A program made the translations under genes and the position numbers. From Leucogyrophana mollusca (lineage: Eukaryota; Basidiomycota; Agaricomycetes; Boletales): a stretch of DNA of 64,000 nucleotides. Shown here in pieces: positions 35,130 through 45,794 of this stretch. The stretch lies in NCBI GenBank assembly GCA_021014945.1, contig MU266461.1, positions 1 through 64,000 of the forward strand, in the 5' to 3' direction. Each line of letters opens with the position of its first letter. Position 1 is the stretch's first letter. Under the pieces are notes generated by a model. The model searched no databases and was not told the DNA's origin. It saw only the letters and a list, made by a program, of their open reading frames with translations.

Positions 35130-35718
35130 ATGGCGGCCCCAACAGCTGACACCCAAAGCCAAGTTATTGCAACGTATCACGGGCACCCCACCTACATCTG
35201 CTCACAGTGCTCCGCGGTAATCGTACGTGCTTAAATTCCATTGCCCTAAAGACCTGCTTCGATGAACTTCCAGGCCTTACAAGATGAATTGATCAGCAAA
35301 TCTTTCTCTGGCAGAGATGGCAGAGGCTTGTAAGCGTTCATTGGTCCGACTCATTTGTACCACCTCACTGGTGGGTTATACGCTCAGCTTGATGCACTCT
35401 GCCGTGAATGTGAAGCTGGGCAAGAAAGAAGATCGACCGCTACTGTAGGTCAAGTTCCTTGTGGTCTTTGGTCTGTAACGTCGACATCGCTGTAAAGTAC
35501 AGGGGTGCACACCGTCGCTGACGTCTTCTGTGTCGGCTGCAACGATCGTCTAGGATGGTACTATCACAAAGCCGCAGACTATTCGCAGAAGTACAAAGAG
35601 GGTGCGTTCCTATGCCTATTCGAACCTATCCGTTATCCACATGACCCGTTCTCCAGGAAAGTATCTTTTAGAGCGAGAGAAACTAATCAAGGAAAACGCA
35701 TGGAAATTGGATGAGTAG
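35130..35718 (+). CDS. Yippee-like zinc-binding protein
   Basis: Small zinc-binding protein of the Yippee/MOH1 family, whose beta-sandwich fold is related to cereblon's CULT domain; yeast MOH1 is tied to stationary-phase survival and GID-like complexes (family knowledge). Five exons: MAAPTADTQSQVIATYHGHP, TYICSQCSA (first CxxC), LQDELISKSFSGRDGRGF, LMHSAVNVKLGKKEDRPLL, TGVHTVADVFCVGCNDRLGW (second CxxC), YYHKAADYSQKYKEG and KYLLEREKLIKENAWKLDE. Introns near 35219-35276, 35330-35388, 35443-35500 and 35602-35657 preserve frame. Length and motif spacing are normal. It is divergent from VPS53, with start codons about 235 bases apart. Confidence 0.93.
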
Positions 35719-36102
35719 GCTTCTCTGGCGTAATGCCCACCGCACAGTATTAGGATCGAGTTCTATAACCCTTCGAGCCTATATTCTTTCTTGTATCTGG
35801 TTTACAAGTTACCTGTAGCATCGACCTTTGTTCCTGTACACTGTACCTCCTACTCTACTCACATTCTGACGACAATCCAGCCATAACTTGGAAATGCTAT
35901 ATACCCGGCCTCGACCAGACCACATAATCAATATTCCTCGTCTTTCGGCGGATTGCTTGTGGTCTCGTACAACGTCAGGGGTTAAATTTCCATTTGCAGA
36001 CCGACCCAATCTTTGCAGGTCAAGAGCTCACTTCCAGATGACCATGTCTCTTTCTGATGCCTACACCGACAGAAGCGACTGCTACGTGACCATCCTATAT
36101 CC

Positions 36103-37210
36103 ATGACGAGAATAACGAACTTCGGGCGAAAACGAAGCTATGTCGAGGCAGGTTTTGCCGGTGAACCGACCCCCGAAGAAATCTCTCAAAATTCGGAACC
36201 GTCACGGGAAACCGATGCTGCTCACAAGGAAGCACTAAATTCTGCTGAGGCTACGCCTGCTCCTCCGAAGAAAAAGCGCAAGCGTTCAAAGAAACCAAAG
36301 GGTTCCGGGGTTGAAGATAAGGACACGGGTGCGTCGAAGGACAAAGCAGAAGGAGAAGTACAGAGCGATGCTTCGCAACCAGGGGAAAAGCCAAAGAAAA
36401 AGGCGTTAAAATCTCGCAAGAACAAGAGTGAGTTTTCAGTTTTGCCATAATATTGACCAGTGTCTGATGTGCTTGGGATAGATGTTCCCGACAGAATAAA
36501 ACGCTCAGAGGACAGGAGGCTAAAACGGATATCGGAGCGACAGGCAGATACCATCTGTTTTGCCTGCCGAGAGAAAGGGCACGCTGCAAGGGATTGCCCA
36601 AAAGCAGGAGATGGTAAAGGAAAGAAAGGCGGAGAGAAAGTCGTCGGAATATGTTATCGGTAGCTAATATTTCTCTGCCATCATATCCGCACTGACGGAA
36701 CTCCCATAAATCTCCTAGGTGTGGGTCGAACAGACATGGTCTTTCGCGGTGTAAAAAACCAGAAGACCCACTAAACCCTCTCCCTTTTGCCTCTTGTTTC
36801 GTGTGTTCTGGAAAGGGACATCTAGCCTCGTCATGTCCACAGAACAAGGAAAGAGGTATTTACCCAGACGGGGGGTCTTGCAAACTTTGCGGAGATACTA
36901 CTCATCTAGCCAAAAATTGTGGGTTACGGAAAGAGAGTACGTGTGACGCTTCAGTCCCTTGAGCAGATCCTCACCCGTGGCCTCAGATAATGCAGGCACG
37001 ATTACGATGTTTGGGACTGGAAGAGATGCCGGCGCCGACGAGGATGATTTCCATACGTTTAAGCGCCGTAATGCCGAGGTGGACAAAGATGAGAAACGGG
37101 AGGAGAAGACGAAGCGTCTTGTGGATGTTAAGGCTGGTGTACACACCGGGACGGTGAAGGCGTTTGGGAAACCCCCGGCTGCTGCCCCGAAGAAGGTTGT
37201 TCACTTCTGA
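36103..37210 (+). CDS. Zinc-knuckle (CCHC) protein, ZCCHC9-like
   Basis: Probable nucleolar/nuclear RNA-binding protein. A basic N-terminus (PPKKKRKRSKKPKG, an NLS-like stretch) is followed by an intron near 36430-36480, then VPDRIKRSEDRRLKRISERQ. Four CCHC knuckles follow in order: CFACREKGHAARDC, CYRCGSNRHGLSRC, CFVCSGKGHLASSC and CKLCGDTTHLAKNC. This spacing is typical of ZCCHC9 and its fungal homologues. The C-terminus carries TFKRRNAEVDKDEKREEKTK and ends KKVVHF. Introns lie near 36661-36718 and 36939-36966. All zinc ligands are present. Confidence 0.9.
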
Positions 37211-37381
37211 GGGTCAAGTTGGGGAATAGTGTAATGCATGTTCTTGTATTCTTGTCTACTTGCGTCATATGCAGTGGAGACGAGGGTAAACACGTTCGAC
37301 GTTCAACTGAACAAGTCTCTTCCGCCGATATAATTGCCAGAACTCCGTTCGATTAGGACTTGGCTCTTTTTCTTGACCGCC

Positions 37382-38486
37382 ATGAGCATGATATCACCAA
37401 AGATGATTTACGGGACTGCGTGGTCTGTGACTTCGTGCTCGTGATAGTTCATGCCTAATTATCCGGCAGGAAGGGTGCTCGGACAACCAATTTGGTTGTG
37501 AGCGCATTTCTCCAGGGATTTCGTGCAGTGGACACAGGTGGGCTGGACATCCAGTCCCTCGACGAATCGCTGTTCTGACCAAGGACCCTAGCATGCCAAC
37601 CGAAACACTATAGGTGCGTGGAGTATATGTACGCGACGGAGTTCCTTCTTACCTCCAAGTGAAATAGGGAATCCCTAGTCGGGGACGCTCTGGAGATATT
37701 GCGGGCCAAGCACAACATCAAGCGTGAAGAAATCTTTGTCCAAACAAAGTGAGGAATCCATCGTCGCTCCGAAGGCTTCATGATCAACGTTAACTCGCAT
37801 ACTTTGCAGATACACACCAATAGGAGGGCAAGACGTCACCCAGCCGCTACCCTACAATCCCGGTGACCCCGTACCCAAGCAGATCCTCTCATCCTTTCAA
37901 ACCTCGCTCGTCAACCTCCGCGTGTCCTATCTCGACAGCTACCTCCTTCACTCCCCGCTGCGCACACTCAAACAGACCTTGGAGGCGTGGCGCACACTTA
38001 TTGCGCTCCAAGACGAGGGAAAGGTCCGCCAGATCGGGTTGAGCAATGTGTACGACGTGGATCTTCTGAAGACGCTCGCCGCGGAGAGACCCGTCCAAGT
38101 GGTGCAGAATCGGTGGTATGAGGGAAACCTGTGGGACAGGGAGGTTTGCAAGTACTGCAGGGAGAACGGAATACAGTATCAGTATGGTGTCTCTCCCGCC
38201 GCCGGGTTCTCCATGCTGACTTTGTTGCTGTGTCACTAGGTCGTTCTGGACTTTGTCGGGTTCGCCCCGGTTACTGGCCCATCCTAACATCCTCTCATTG
38301 TCCCATGCACTGGATTGTACACCTCCGCAGGTGCTTTTTAAGCTGGCACAGCTGCATGACATCACACCGCTTACTGGGACAACGGACGAACTGCACATGC
38401 AACAGGATCTAGCCGCTGAACATCTCGTCTTCAAAGACGAAGTCGAGAACGAAGTAACAAATGTCGTGCAGTATGTATGGGGGTAG
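37382..38486 (+). CDS. Aldo-keto reductase family protein
   Basis: NADPH-dependent oxidoreductase with a TIM-barrel fold; substrate unknown. Six or more exons: MSMISPKMIYGTAW, KGARTTNLVVSAFLQGFRAV, then DTACQPKHYRESLVGDALEI (the AKR DTA.....HY region with the presumed catalytic Asp and Tyr), REEIFVQTKYTPIGGQ (catalytic-Lys strand QTK), LDSYLLHSPL (LHSP motif), WRTLIALQDEGKVRQIGLSN (GLSN), VVQNRWYEGN, and a C-terminal SFWTLSGSPRLLAHPNI then GTTDELHMQQDL. Introns near 37424-37470, 37537-37589, 37614-37662, 37750-37810 and 38183-38239 all restore frame. Length is near 300 residues, normal for the family. Confidence 0.9.
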
Positions 38487-38577
38487 TCGTGAGGTGTACA
38501 GTAACAATCCATCGTATTCATACTCCATGCCCTTGTCTGGGAATTCCGACTTCTACGATTCTACCACGAGCATCGCG

Positions 38578-39617
38578 TCACCTAACAGGTTTTGCGCCAG
38601 GATCATTTTCACCTGGATCAATTGTAGGATGCACAGGTTGTGAAGAGAAGAGTGGATTCCATTCCCCTCGGGCCTTCATGCGCTCAATCATCTTCTGAAA
38701 CGGAGGTTGGCTTCCGGCGGCTCCTCCAAACCCGTCCGAACCATATCTTCTCTTCAACAGCTGACAGGCCCACTTTTGCAATACACCTAAAGCGCGGAAA
38801 GCATATGGGGCTGCCCGGCCGTCAGCCATAAACTCGTCGTGTAGCTGTTCTATCTTGATTGCAAGCCGTATGTCACGGCGCGTGAGGCCCGGGACTTTGC
38901 GCAAGTTGGGTTTACCCCCTGGAATGCCGAAGTCGATATGCGCAGAATGGGTATGCAGAAATGTCACCACTGTTTTGTATTCTATGAGCGTGCGAGCGTG
39001 GTGCTGGGGCCCCGGAAGTAAGTTGTCAGCGAGGGAGCCAGCGTGAATACTGAGGTTACTGACCCTTTCCGACTCCGATATGGCGGCAACCCCATTGACG
39101 AATTCCATGGCTGCCGCGAAGGAGCTGAACTCGAAGTGCTTGTTCAGAGATAGGATCTCCCTGATGCCCTGGCCTTTATGAACGTGGCCGATCGTCCACC
39201 GGTGGGATATTAGGGGATGGAGGTAGGTTTCTATGTCACTCCGGTATATGTGAGGGGTGTTCTTCCCTTGTCTAGGAGGGAGGGGTGGCAGGTCCACTAC
39301 TTCCATAGGGGAAGGTGCTTTAGAACTTTGGGACTCTCCTCCCATGGCTAGGTTTTGGTCCATGCTTGGACCCAGTGCACGCGCCAGGTCCTCCAATAAG
39401 CTTCCGTGATCATGAGACTCGGCCTTCTTGTCAGCGGGACAAGGTTCCGGAGTTACGCTTTCTGGGAATTGGGTTAGTATAACTTCTAGTATAATCCCAG
39501 AAGATTGCCTACCAATGATCGTGTGGAGTTCCCCCTCTGCTGCTTTGGTGGTGGTGACAGTCGCGTCTGGTTTGTGCTCATGTAAGTCCTGAACTCCGGG
39601 AATCTCCGCTATTGGTT
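38578..39617 (-). CDS. Pterin-4a-carbinolamine dehydratase-like protein, 5' end unresolved
   Basis: The core matches the PCD/DCoH fold: HRWTIGHVHKGQGIREILSL, FEFSSFAAAMEFVNGVAAIS, ESER joined across an intron (39004-39063) to HHARTLIEYKTVVTFLHTHS, and LTRRDIRLAIKIEQLHDEF. The HHxR..Y..V...L.TH..GLT..D..LA.KI pattern is the dehydratase signature. An upstream exon ends TTTKAAEGELHTII and joins into ESVTPEPCPADKK through an intron near 39465-39515. Before about 39617 an AG acceptor is likely, but the first exon could not be fixed. An open stretch at 39640-39800 reads SRNFFSQSGFRRTYSTLSN, resembling a mitochondrial presequence. A C-terminal extension of roughly 90 residues follows the core. The cellular role in fungi lacking aromatic-amino-acid hydroxylases is unknown. 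Confidence 0.72.
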
Positions 39618-40239
39618 CTGTGCATAAACGCGGTCAGTCATAGTCAAGACCTCTCCGAGAATGAGCGCACCAGCTGCTGTCTCTGTTTCGTCCCGGTTAC
39701 TTAATGTACTGTATGTCCTTCGGAAGCCAGACTGGGAAAAGAAGTTGCGTGATTGCAAGTGCCCATTCGCACAGCATAGTCGCGGCAAATGTGGGGTGGC
39801 TTCAGATGCTATCCTAGCTGCTGCTGGTCGACGGAGACGGAGAGATGGTATTCTCTTGAGATGGTGCATTTTCGGTGACAAGCGCGGTGCTAGTCGGCAG
39901 CATATCCTTTTCCAGCGGTTTGTCGGTGCCGGCACGGAGATTCGCCGGCCGTTCTGCTTGCAGCTTGGACTGGGGTTGTTCGCTCACCGTGATCATGAAC
40001 GCTTCAGGACCAAGATCAGGCAAACTAATTGCTCTTTCGGACAGGCTCACGAGTGTTTTCCATATCACCAAATGGTACGTGCATTCCTGACTCAAGGCTC
40101 CAATGACTCCCAGGCACCCAGCATGAACATTCCGGCCAAAGGTCCCTGGTTGCAAGTCCACTCCTGGCTTTGATCGCTAATGGTTTGCTCCGGATGATTG
40201 GAGCTTCATTGTCTCCTCTAAATAACCCCCACGTCTGGG

Positions 40240-40900
40240 TACAATGACCTTCCCTGTGCCACTTCTGCTTATCTGTGGTATGTTCTTCTGCGTTGAGCAA
40301 GAATGCTCTAAACAGATCGCAGCAGCCGGCTCAGTCGAATCTTACACCTGACCAGGGTGTACAAACGTGGAAGACTTCTCTCGAGACTTTGCATGCACAA
40401 GGCATCCTGCTTGGTAGCCCCGCACCACCCAACGCGCCATCCGAGAGAATCTGGGTCCAAGATTTCCTTAATTCTTGCCAGAGCGGCTGCATGGCCTATT
40501 TCATTGCTCTACGTACGCTTTCCCAGGACTCCTATGACAGAATGGTCTGCCAGGACCACAACGACGCGAACGCACAGTGCTCCTACGACGACATTGTACA
40601 GTTCATGAATCAAACACAGAAGTTCATGGACAACTCGACTCCCGCCCAGATTACGCCTTGTTTGGAGCCATGGAAAATCTGCAAGATGTGGATTTGGTAT
40701 GTGCATCACGGTCTGCTGTGCCGGGTTGATAGCTGACTGGCTGTCATCAAGAACGACGTTCTGATGGATAACTCAGGCAAGATCAATGCCCTGAGGAGAC
40801 TATTCGCAACACGGGGAACAGGAGGCTTCGTGGGAGCAGTTTTCGAGCACCTACGTATCTGCATCATTCTGCACGTCGTCCTGTTACGCGTGCTATTAGT
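40240..40900 (+). pseudogene. Decayed GH128 glucan-hydrolase gene
   Basis: Remnant of a GH128 (Asl1-like) endo-beta-1,3-glucanase. QSNLTPDQGVQTWKTSLETL, ILLGSPAPPNAPSERIWVQD and FLNSCQSGCMAYFIAL match the family, but the preceding N-E-P block with the acid catalyst is corrupted to ALNRSQQPA. The expected HWY strand and the following 50-60 residues, with the second catalytic Glu region (VTEFA), are absent: the frame jumps from YFIAL to CQDHNDANAQCSYDDIVQFM. After FMDNST the frame breaks; family residues YALFGAMENLQDVD and NDVLMDNSGKINAL continue in another frame. Combined loss of catalytic motifs, an internal deletion and a frameshift indicate a dead gene. A processed or mis-spliced functional form is unlikely. 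Confidence 0.72.
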
Positions 40901-41210
40901 ATGACGGGATACATTGCTCATCTCACCTCAGCGCCCCTGGGTTCTGGACCACAACATACCTATTTTATGCCCCCACAACCAACGGAAATTTATGTACGAG
41001 ACAGATACACTACTGTGGACATTATAATGCATCGCCTCGACAAAACATATGTACACGCAAGTATGTGGTCAACGGAGAATAATGACAGAAGAAATCGTAG
41101 AATAATTTGAGCAAGATACAATCGCGTGCATACGATCTTCATATCAGGGCAAAAAATTGCGTGGCAAAGCAAATGCGAGGAAGCAAGGTGGATAGCGTAC
41201 CATACACGGT

Positions 41211-42696
41211 TCAAGCCTCAGACATTGTCACGTCTCCCATGGCTGATACATCGCCATCGTGCTGCTCCGGGGGCGCATCTACCGTCGCCGTGCCGTTTTC
41301 CTTTGGGGATCCCATGTGTTGAGATTTGACCTCAGACTGGGCCTCTGCTTCCGCGCTCTGGGCCTGGTCTGCCGCTACCCCGTTCACACCCCCCTCAACA
41401 CCGTTCTCGTTCTTGTTCGCACCAAGAATAGCGTGCCACTTGTCAACCAAGGACTTTGCTCGCGCCCGGAACTTGAATTCCTCGTCGCGCGGGACTTTGT
41501 CCGGGGATAAAGCCGCAATATGTCGCATGACTTTGCCAATTTTAGAAAACTGAGATAAAACGTGGCCCTCAGCGGTGGCCTAGGCAGCTGATGGAACGAC
41601 GACGCACCGAGAGATATGCAATAATGTTAGCGTGGTCGTATTGCTCGACTGTGGTGAATAGAGCGTCAAGAGCGGGCATCTCCTGGATAGGAAGTTTAAT
41701 ATGGTTGTGTAGCCAAGGTCAAGCACTTGCCTCGTTACTAGGCAGACCCCTACTGCCCAAGAGTGCTTTCTGTAGTCGATGTCTCCATTCTCTGACCTTC
41801 TGGGCTTCAGGATCCTTCTCCAAGGCGGCTAAATCAGGAAAGGAGGTCAGCGATAGTGACGATAAGGCAGAATAAGACGTCAATTACGGTCAACATCGTC
41901 TTCCTTGTCTCGCTTGGGCTTCTTAGAGGGTGGAGGAGCAGTTTTGGTGCTGGGCCCTGCATCATCCTCGTCTTCTGCCTCTGCCTCTTGCTCCCCATCA
42001 TCGCCTTCATCCTCTGATTCGACCATCTCCTTCGATTTGACCCCATTCTTTTTTGCCTTTGCGGCAGGAGCCTTTTTCTCGGCCTTTGGCTTGGCCTTAG
42101 CCTTCGTCGCAGGCGCGTCAGATTCCCGTTTTCTCTTCTTCGTCTTGGTAGGCTTCTTTTGGCCCTCCTCTTCACCCTCGCTGTCGAGCTGGTCCACTTC
42201 TGCATTGCCTTCCTGCTCGGCTGCATCCATGTCAGCATTTGCACGCTCCTTCTCCCATGGTTCGGGGTTCTGAGCGATCCGATATCCAGAAAGGAGGTCA
42301 CCAGATCGCTTGTGGGGCTCATCGATGTATGCCTGTATCTCGTGAGCCTGGAGTTTCGAGATATCTTTCGATACCAGCCAAGCGCTGGAGCAAAAGTGAT
42401 AAACGTTGTCTTCTGGGATGAATGACAAAGGAACGTACTAGTCGCCAGCGGGGAAGAACCTGACACAATAGAAACTGGTCTTTTTGCCAGATGGACGTTC
42501 CTTCGCCACAGGCGGAGGAACGCTATCAGGGTTCACAACCTAAATTTCGGGGTCATAAGTTAACATTTTTCGAAGACTGGAAAACGCGACGTACCATGCC
42601 TGGCCACGGGGGAAAACCGCGTACTTTGGCGAGAACAATGTCGCGCTCGGCATAAGTTGTCTCTGCCTGTTGGTTTTTAGCAGCCTTTTTGCTCAT
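41211..42696 (-). CDS. PWWP-domain protein with LEDGF/TFIIS-N-like C-terminal domain
   Basis: Probable chromatin reader. ATG 42696 gives MSKKAAKNQQAETTYAERDI, then the PWWP core VLAKVRGFPPWPGMV (aromatic cage side) joined by an intron to VNPDSVPPPVAKERPSGKK, FYCVRFFPAGDY, AWLVSKDISKLQAHEIQAYI. The middle is a long, charged, low-complexity Lys/Glu/Ala region. C-terminal exons give DPALEKDPEAQKVREWRHRL, EMPALDALFTTVEQYDHANI and IGKVMRHIAALSPDKVPRDE with FRARAKSLVDKWHAIL, the helical-bundle pattern of LEDGF integrase-binding / TFIIS N-terminal domains. The tail is acidic and ends VTMSEA at 41211. This pairing suggests H3K36me-linked transcription factors of the Pdp3/LEDGF type (inference). Confidence 0.88.
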
Positions 42697-43908
42697 TGGA
42701 AGGATCTGCGCAGAGAAGAGAGTAAATGAGCCCTCAGCCGATAAAACGATGGTTGAGGAGCGAAGGTTCAGCTCGGCTATTTCCACAAGCATTTCGTTTG
42801 CCACGCGGGCCCGTGCGCCACAGGTGCGTGACCAAACTCGGAAAAATCAACAAAATAAATCAAGATAACATTGCAAAATTCGCACTGAGATTACATGCAA
42901 CTAGCCAGTTAACCGTTCGTATTTTCGGCCGGGGTATTCACACCTCTCGAGCTCATCTGTCGTAGAACGAGGGAGAGGCCAGCAGCTGTACAGTGTCGAT
43001 CCGAAGGTGGAGGTCTCCACCGTTCCGGGACTATTTGTTTACCCGAGATATGCTCTGGATGGATCAACCCCCCAGATGGGCAGATAGCGGAGAAAGCGCC
43101 GTCTCTCTGCGAGCTGTAGCGACGCACAATGGAGAATCGAATCAGGGTCCAGAAGCTCATAGAAGAACTGGTAGACGCACCAATACTAATTTTGATGCAG
43201 CCCCCTGCTCCAGTCGAATTGTGAACGGTACTGGCACGGCAAGAGTTATCAGAGCCGGCAGAGTACAGTAAAGATTGATGTGTCGGGGCCCACAGACGTC
43301 AAGGACACGCGGTGTGCTCCGAAAGATGGTGATAAGCCAGGAGGAGCCGTTTTCGCCGTCGAGCCCGGGTCCATGTCACTTCCCTCCTTCCCTGATTCAT
43401 AAACAGTATTTCTGGCAACGAGAAGGCACAAGTGACGTTTGAGATAGAGGAAAGCGGCCTATATCACGTTCCGAGCCTCCTCGTTGCTCCATCGTGCTCG
43501 TGGAAAAGTATCGGAGGGGATTTTAAGACTTTCCTTGTCCTTGCCTGTTGAGTAGTGGCCCAGTGGAATAGAACGAGAGCTGATGAAAGTCGGAAAACAA
43601 GTGCACAACCAAAATAATACCAAAACTCGCCATGCATTTTCTCGCGGACACTTTGAAGCACATCCAGCAAGTACGTGCAGGCACGGTTCATTTTACTACA
43701 GATAACCATGCTTCTCGCTGCTGAAATTTGCCTGGAGATACCCCAATAAATCCAGGCTATTATCGAATTACACTGTGCAGCCATGTGTGGAACTGATACA
43801 TCCAAGACTCATGACCAGCATATCACTAATGATAATATAGCACGATCGCTTGCTCATTATCCCCAACTGTTACGAGGGGCCAGTCGACGTCTCATGGATG
43901 CATGCACA
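42697..43908. other. Gene-poor stretch, first part
   Basis: Bases 42697-44987 form the longest gap without a recognised gene. ORFs at 42993-43271, 43464-43805 and 44259-44823 show no family motifs and no convincing splice partners. Confidence 0.4.
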
Positions 43909-44016
43909 TCATGCACCTAAAACAGCCCACGAATTAGCCCAGTTCTGATTGGGTGGTGGGGGCGTGAGTACCCCTGTGCCGATGTAGTCATTGAACCAGT
44001 CTGTAGGGTGTGCCAT
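43909..44016 (-). CDS. Candidate 35-residue peptide ORF
   Basis: ATG 44016 to TGA 43909 encodes MAHPTDWFNDYIGTGVLTPP followed by PPNQNWANSWAVLGA. An in-frame TGA lies nine bases before the ATG, so the ORF is self-contained unless spliced. Composition (three Trp, a polyproline turn, Asn-rich) is unlike random ORFs around it. Basidiomycete pheromone precursors are of similar size but need a C-terminal CaaX cysteine, which is absent here. It has no recognisable signal peptide. It could be a short peptide gene or the last exon of an unrecognised gene. Confidence 0.25.
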   Translation of the reverse strand: MAHPTDWFNDYIGTGVLTPPPPNQNWANSWAVLGA

Positions 44017-44987
44017 AACGCGTCAATCTTCCAGGTTGCTCTGAGGCGCTCTATTTTATAACCACGAGTTTCCAGATGGAAGCTTTACGCAACTAACGAA
44101 CAAACTAATAGAGCGTCTCTTCAACGGCGGATGTAGGATCTGAGGACGATGGTCACAGAAGCACCAGAAGCGTCATGGTCACCGAATTTGTTTGACGCAA
44201 GGTTGGCGCAGTGACAATGGCGTTATTTAATACAAGCTTATATGGGAATGACAGAAGATTAGAACGTACGCTGATTGCGTGCTTTTATTAGCGACACCTT
44301 TGGAAACGTGAGCCTGGGCGATCGATAGGTATCCAAGAAAAGAGCGGTAAGCGATGTAATATTGAAAGTGAGAGGCGCCATTATTTTAGCAGCCATCGCG
44401 AACCGAGAGGTTATACATCCACGCGGCGACGAGTGTCCCGGTCGTAGGAGCAGCGAGCTCAGAATAAGTCCTCTATTCTTGACGTGACCGTGGCGGCGGC
44501 GTGGTCCATGGTGAGGGAGCTCCGACGGTGACTGCGGATCTTGATGCGGTGTGAACCAAGACAACAGGTACGTTCGCGAAGGCGCTGGCGTAGGAAATGA
44601 GAACGGTTGTACCGACCTTACGGGCTTAACGATGACTGGTGCGCGGCCAGGAACACGCTTTGGGGTAAGGCACCGGGGAGTAAAAAAGGAACACATGTGC
44701 CGTCTTCGTACATAACAATGAGAAATACAGCGAAAGGAGATAGCTGCTAGGCTTCTTCAAGGCTCGATTGTCGAGCGTCTTGGGATGTGCTTGAGATTGT
44801 GGTCTGATCGTTACGGTGAACATGAGTCTCAGGGTTCGCCTGTGAAAATAAGGTTTGAAAACCTCCCAAATGTGGTCAGCGGTGTGTGAATGCTCGGGGA
44901 GCTGGCCAAGAGTCTAAGCTGTGTGCACGTTGGCTGCCAACAGCATTGCGACCGAGAACTAACTAACAAGTCTTTGTCGAAGTCGTC
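44017..44987. other. Gene-poor stretch, second part
   Basis: A minus-strand ORF pair at 44259-44823 is compositionally plausible (Pro/Ser/Arg-rich) but has no defined start-to-stop model. The last 150 bases are the MMTAG2 promoter. Confidence 0.4.
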
Positions 44988-45794
44988 ATGTTTGAGCCTA
45001 TCCGTGGAGGAACTCGTGGAGGTCAAGCAGAGTTCAAGTGGACGGATGTTTCTGCAGACAAGGACAGAGAGGTACGAGCCCATTCGATTCCCAGTTCTCA
45101 CAGGACTCACATTTGGGCAGAACTACCTAGGACACAGTATCAACGCTCCGACAGGCCGATGGCAAAAGAATAAGGATATACATTGGTATAACAGGGACGT
45201 CTCCGCAGGTGAAGCAGAAAGACTGGAGGAAATAAGGAAAATTAAGGAAGCAGAAGCGGAAGCCCTTTCTGCTGCACTGTAAGTTATCTGTTGAAACTTT
45301 CATGTAAGACAATGAACTAAGCGCTTTCTCCTTAAAGTGGCTTTGATGCTGCACCGAAGGGTGCACAGATTGCGCCTTCGTCTTCTTCAGGAGCAATAGC
45401 AGCGCCTATGCCTGCTGTTGACGATGGAGCAGCGCAACGTGCTCTGGAGAAAGAGGAGAAGCGACGGAAGAAGGCTGAACGTAAGGAAGAAAAGCAGGCC
45501 CGCAAGGAGGCCCGGCGAGGTGAGCGTGGCGCAACTGAAACGGATGGTGCTCGGCGTCGGGACCGCTCGCGATCGCGATCTCCCCGGCCACGCAGAGACG
45601 AACAAGATGATGCTGGTCATCGCAGGCGCCATGGCCGTTCTCGCTCTCCAATTGAACGCGAGAGACGCCTACCACCCAAATCCGTGGGAGATTACGATGA
45701 AGAGGAACGCGCACGAGAGCGGGAAAGGGATCGGCGGCGATGGGATTTAAATTTGCGGAGGGATAGACCTAGTGCCGATTATAGACGCGATTAA
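44988..45794 (+). CDS. MMTAG2-like nuclear protein
   Basis: Homologue of multiple myeloma tumour-associated protein 2, a conserved eukaryotic nuclear protein of unclear role. Exon 1 MFEPIRGGTRGGQAEFKWTD and VSADKDRE joins across the intron near 45071-45121 to NYLGHSINAPTGRWQKNKDI and HWYNRD. The signature RGG.RGGQ..F.W..V..DK.RE.YLG.S..AP.GRWQ...D..WY is complete. An intron near 45282-45338 precedes a helical, then basic, Glu/Lys/Arg-rich tail with RDRSRSRSPRPRRDEQDD and RSRSPIERERR, an RS-like region suggesting splicing-speckle association (inference). Confidence 0.92.

Noticed and set aside
34934..35152. Minus-strand ORF as the N-terminus of VPS53
   Set aside because: Joining it to the VPS53 body needs an intron under 30 bases; the ATG at 34895 already gives the family-typical start.
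43909..44016. Mating-pheromone precursor interpretation of the 35-residue ORF
   Set aside because: The C-terminal CaaX cysteine required for farnesylation is absent in this frame, and no STE3-type receptor gene is in the window.
44259..44823. Two overlapping minus-strand ORFs rich in Pro, Arg and Ser
   Set aside because: No consistent start-to-stop spliced model and no recognised motif; they overlap the MMTAG2 promoter side.
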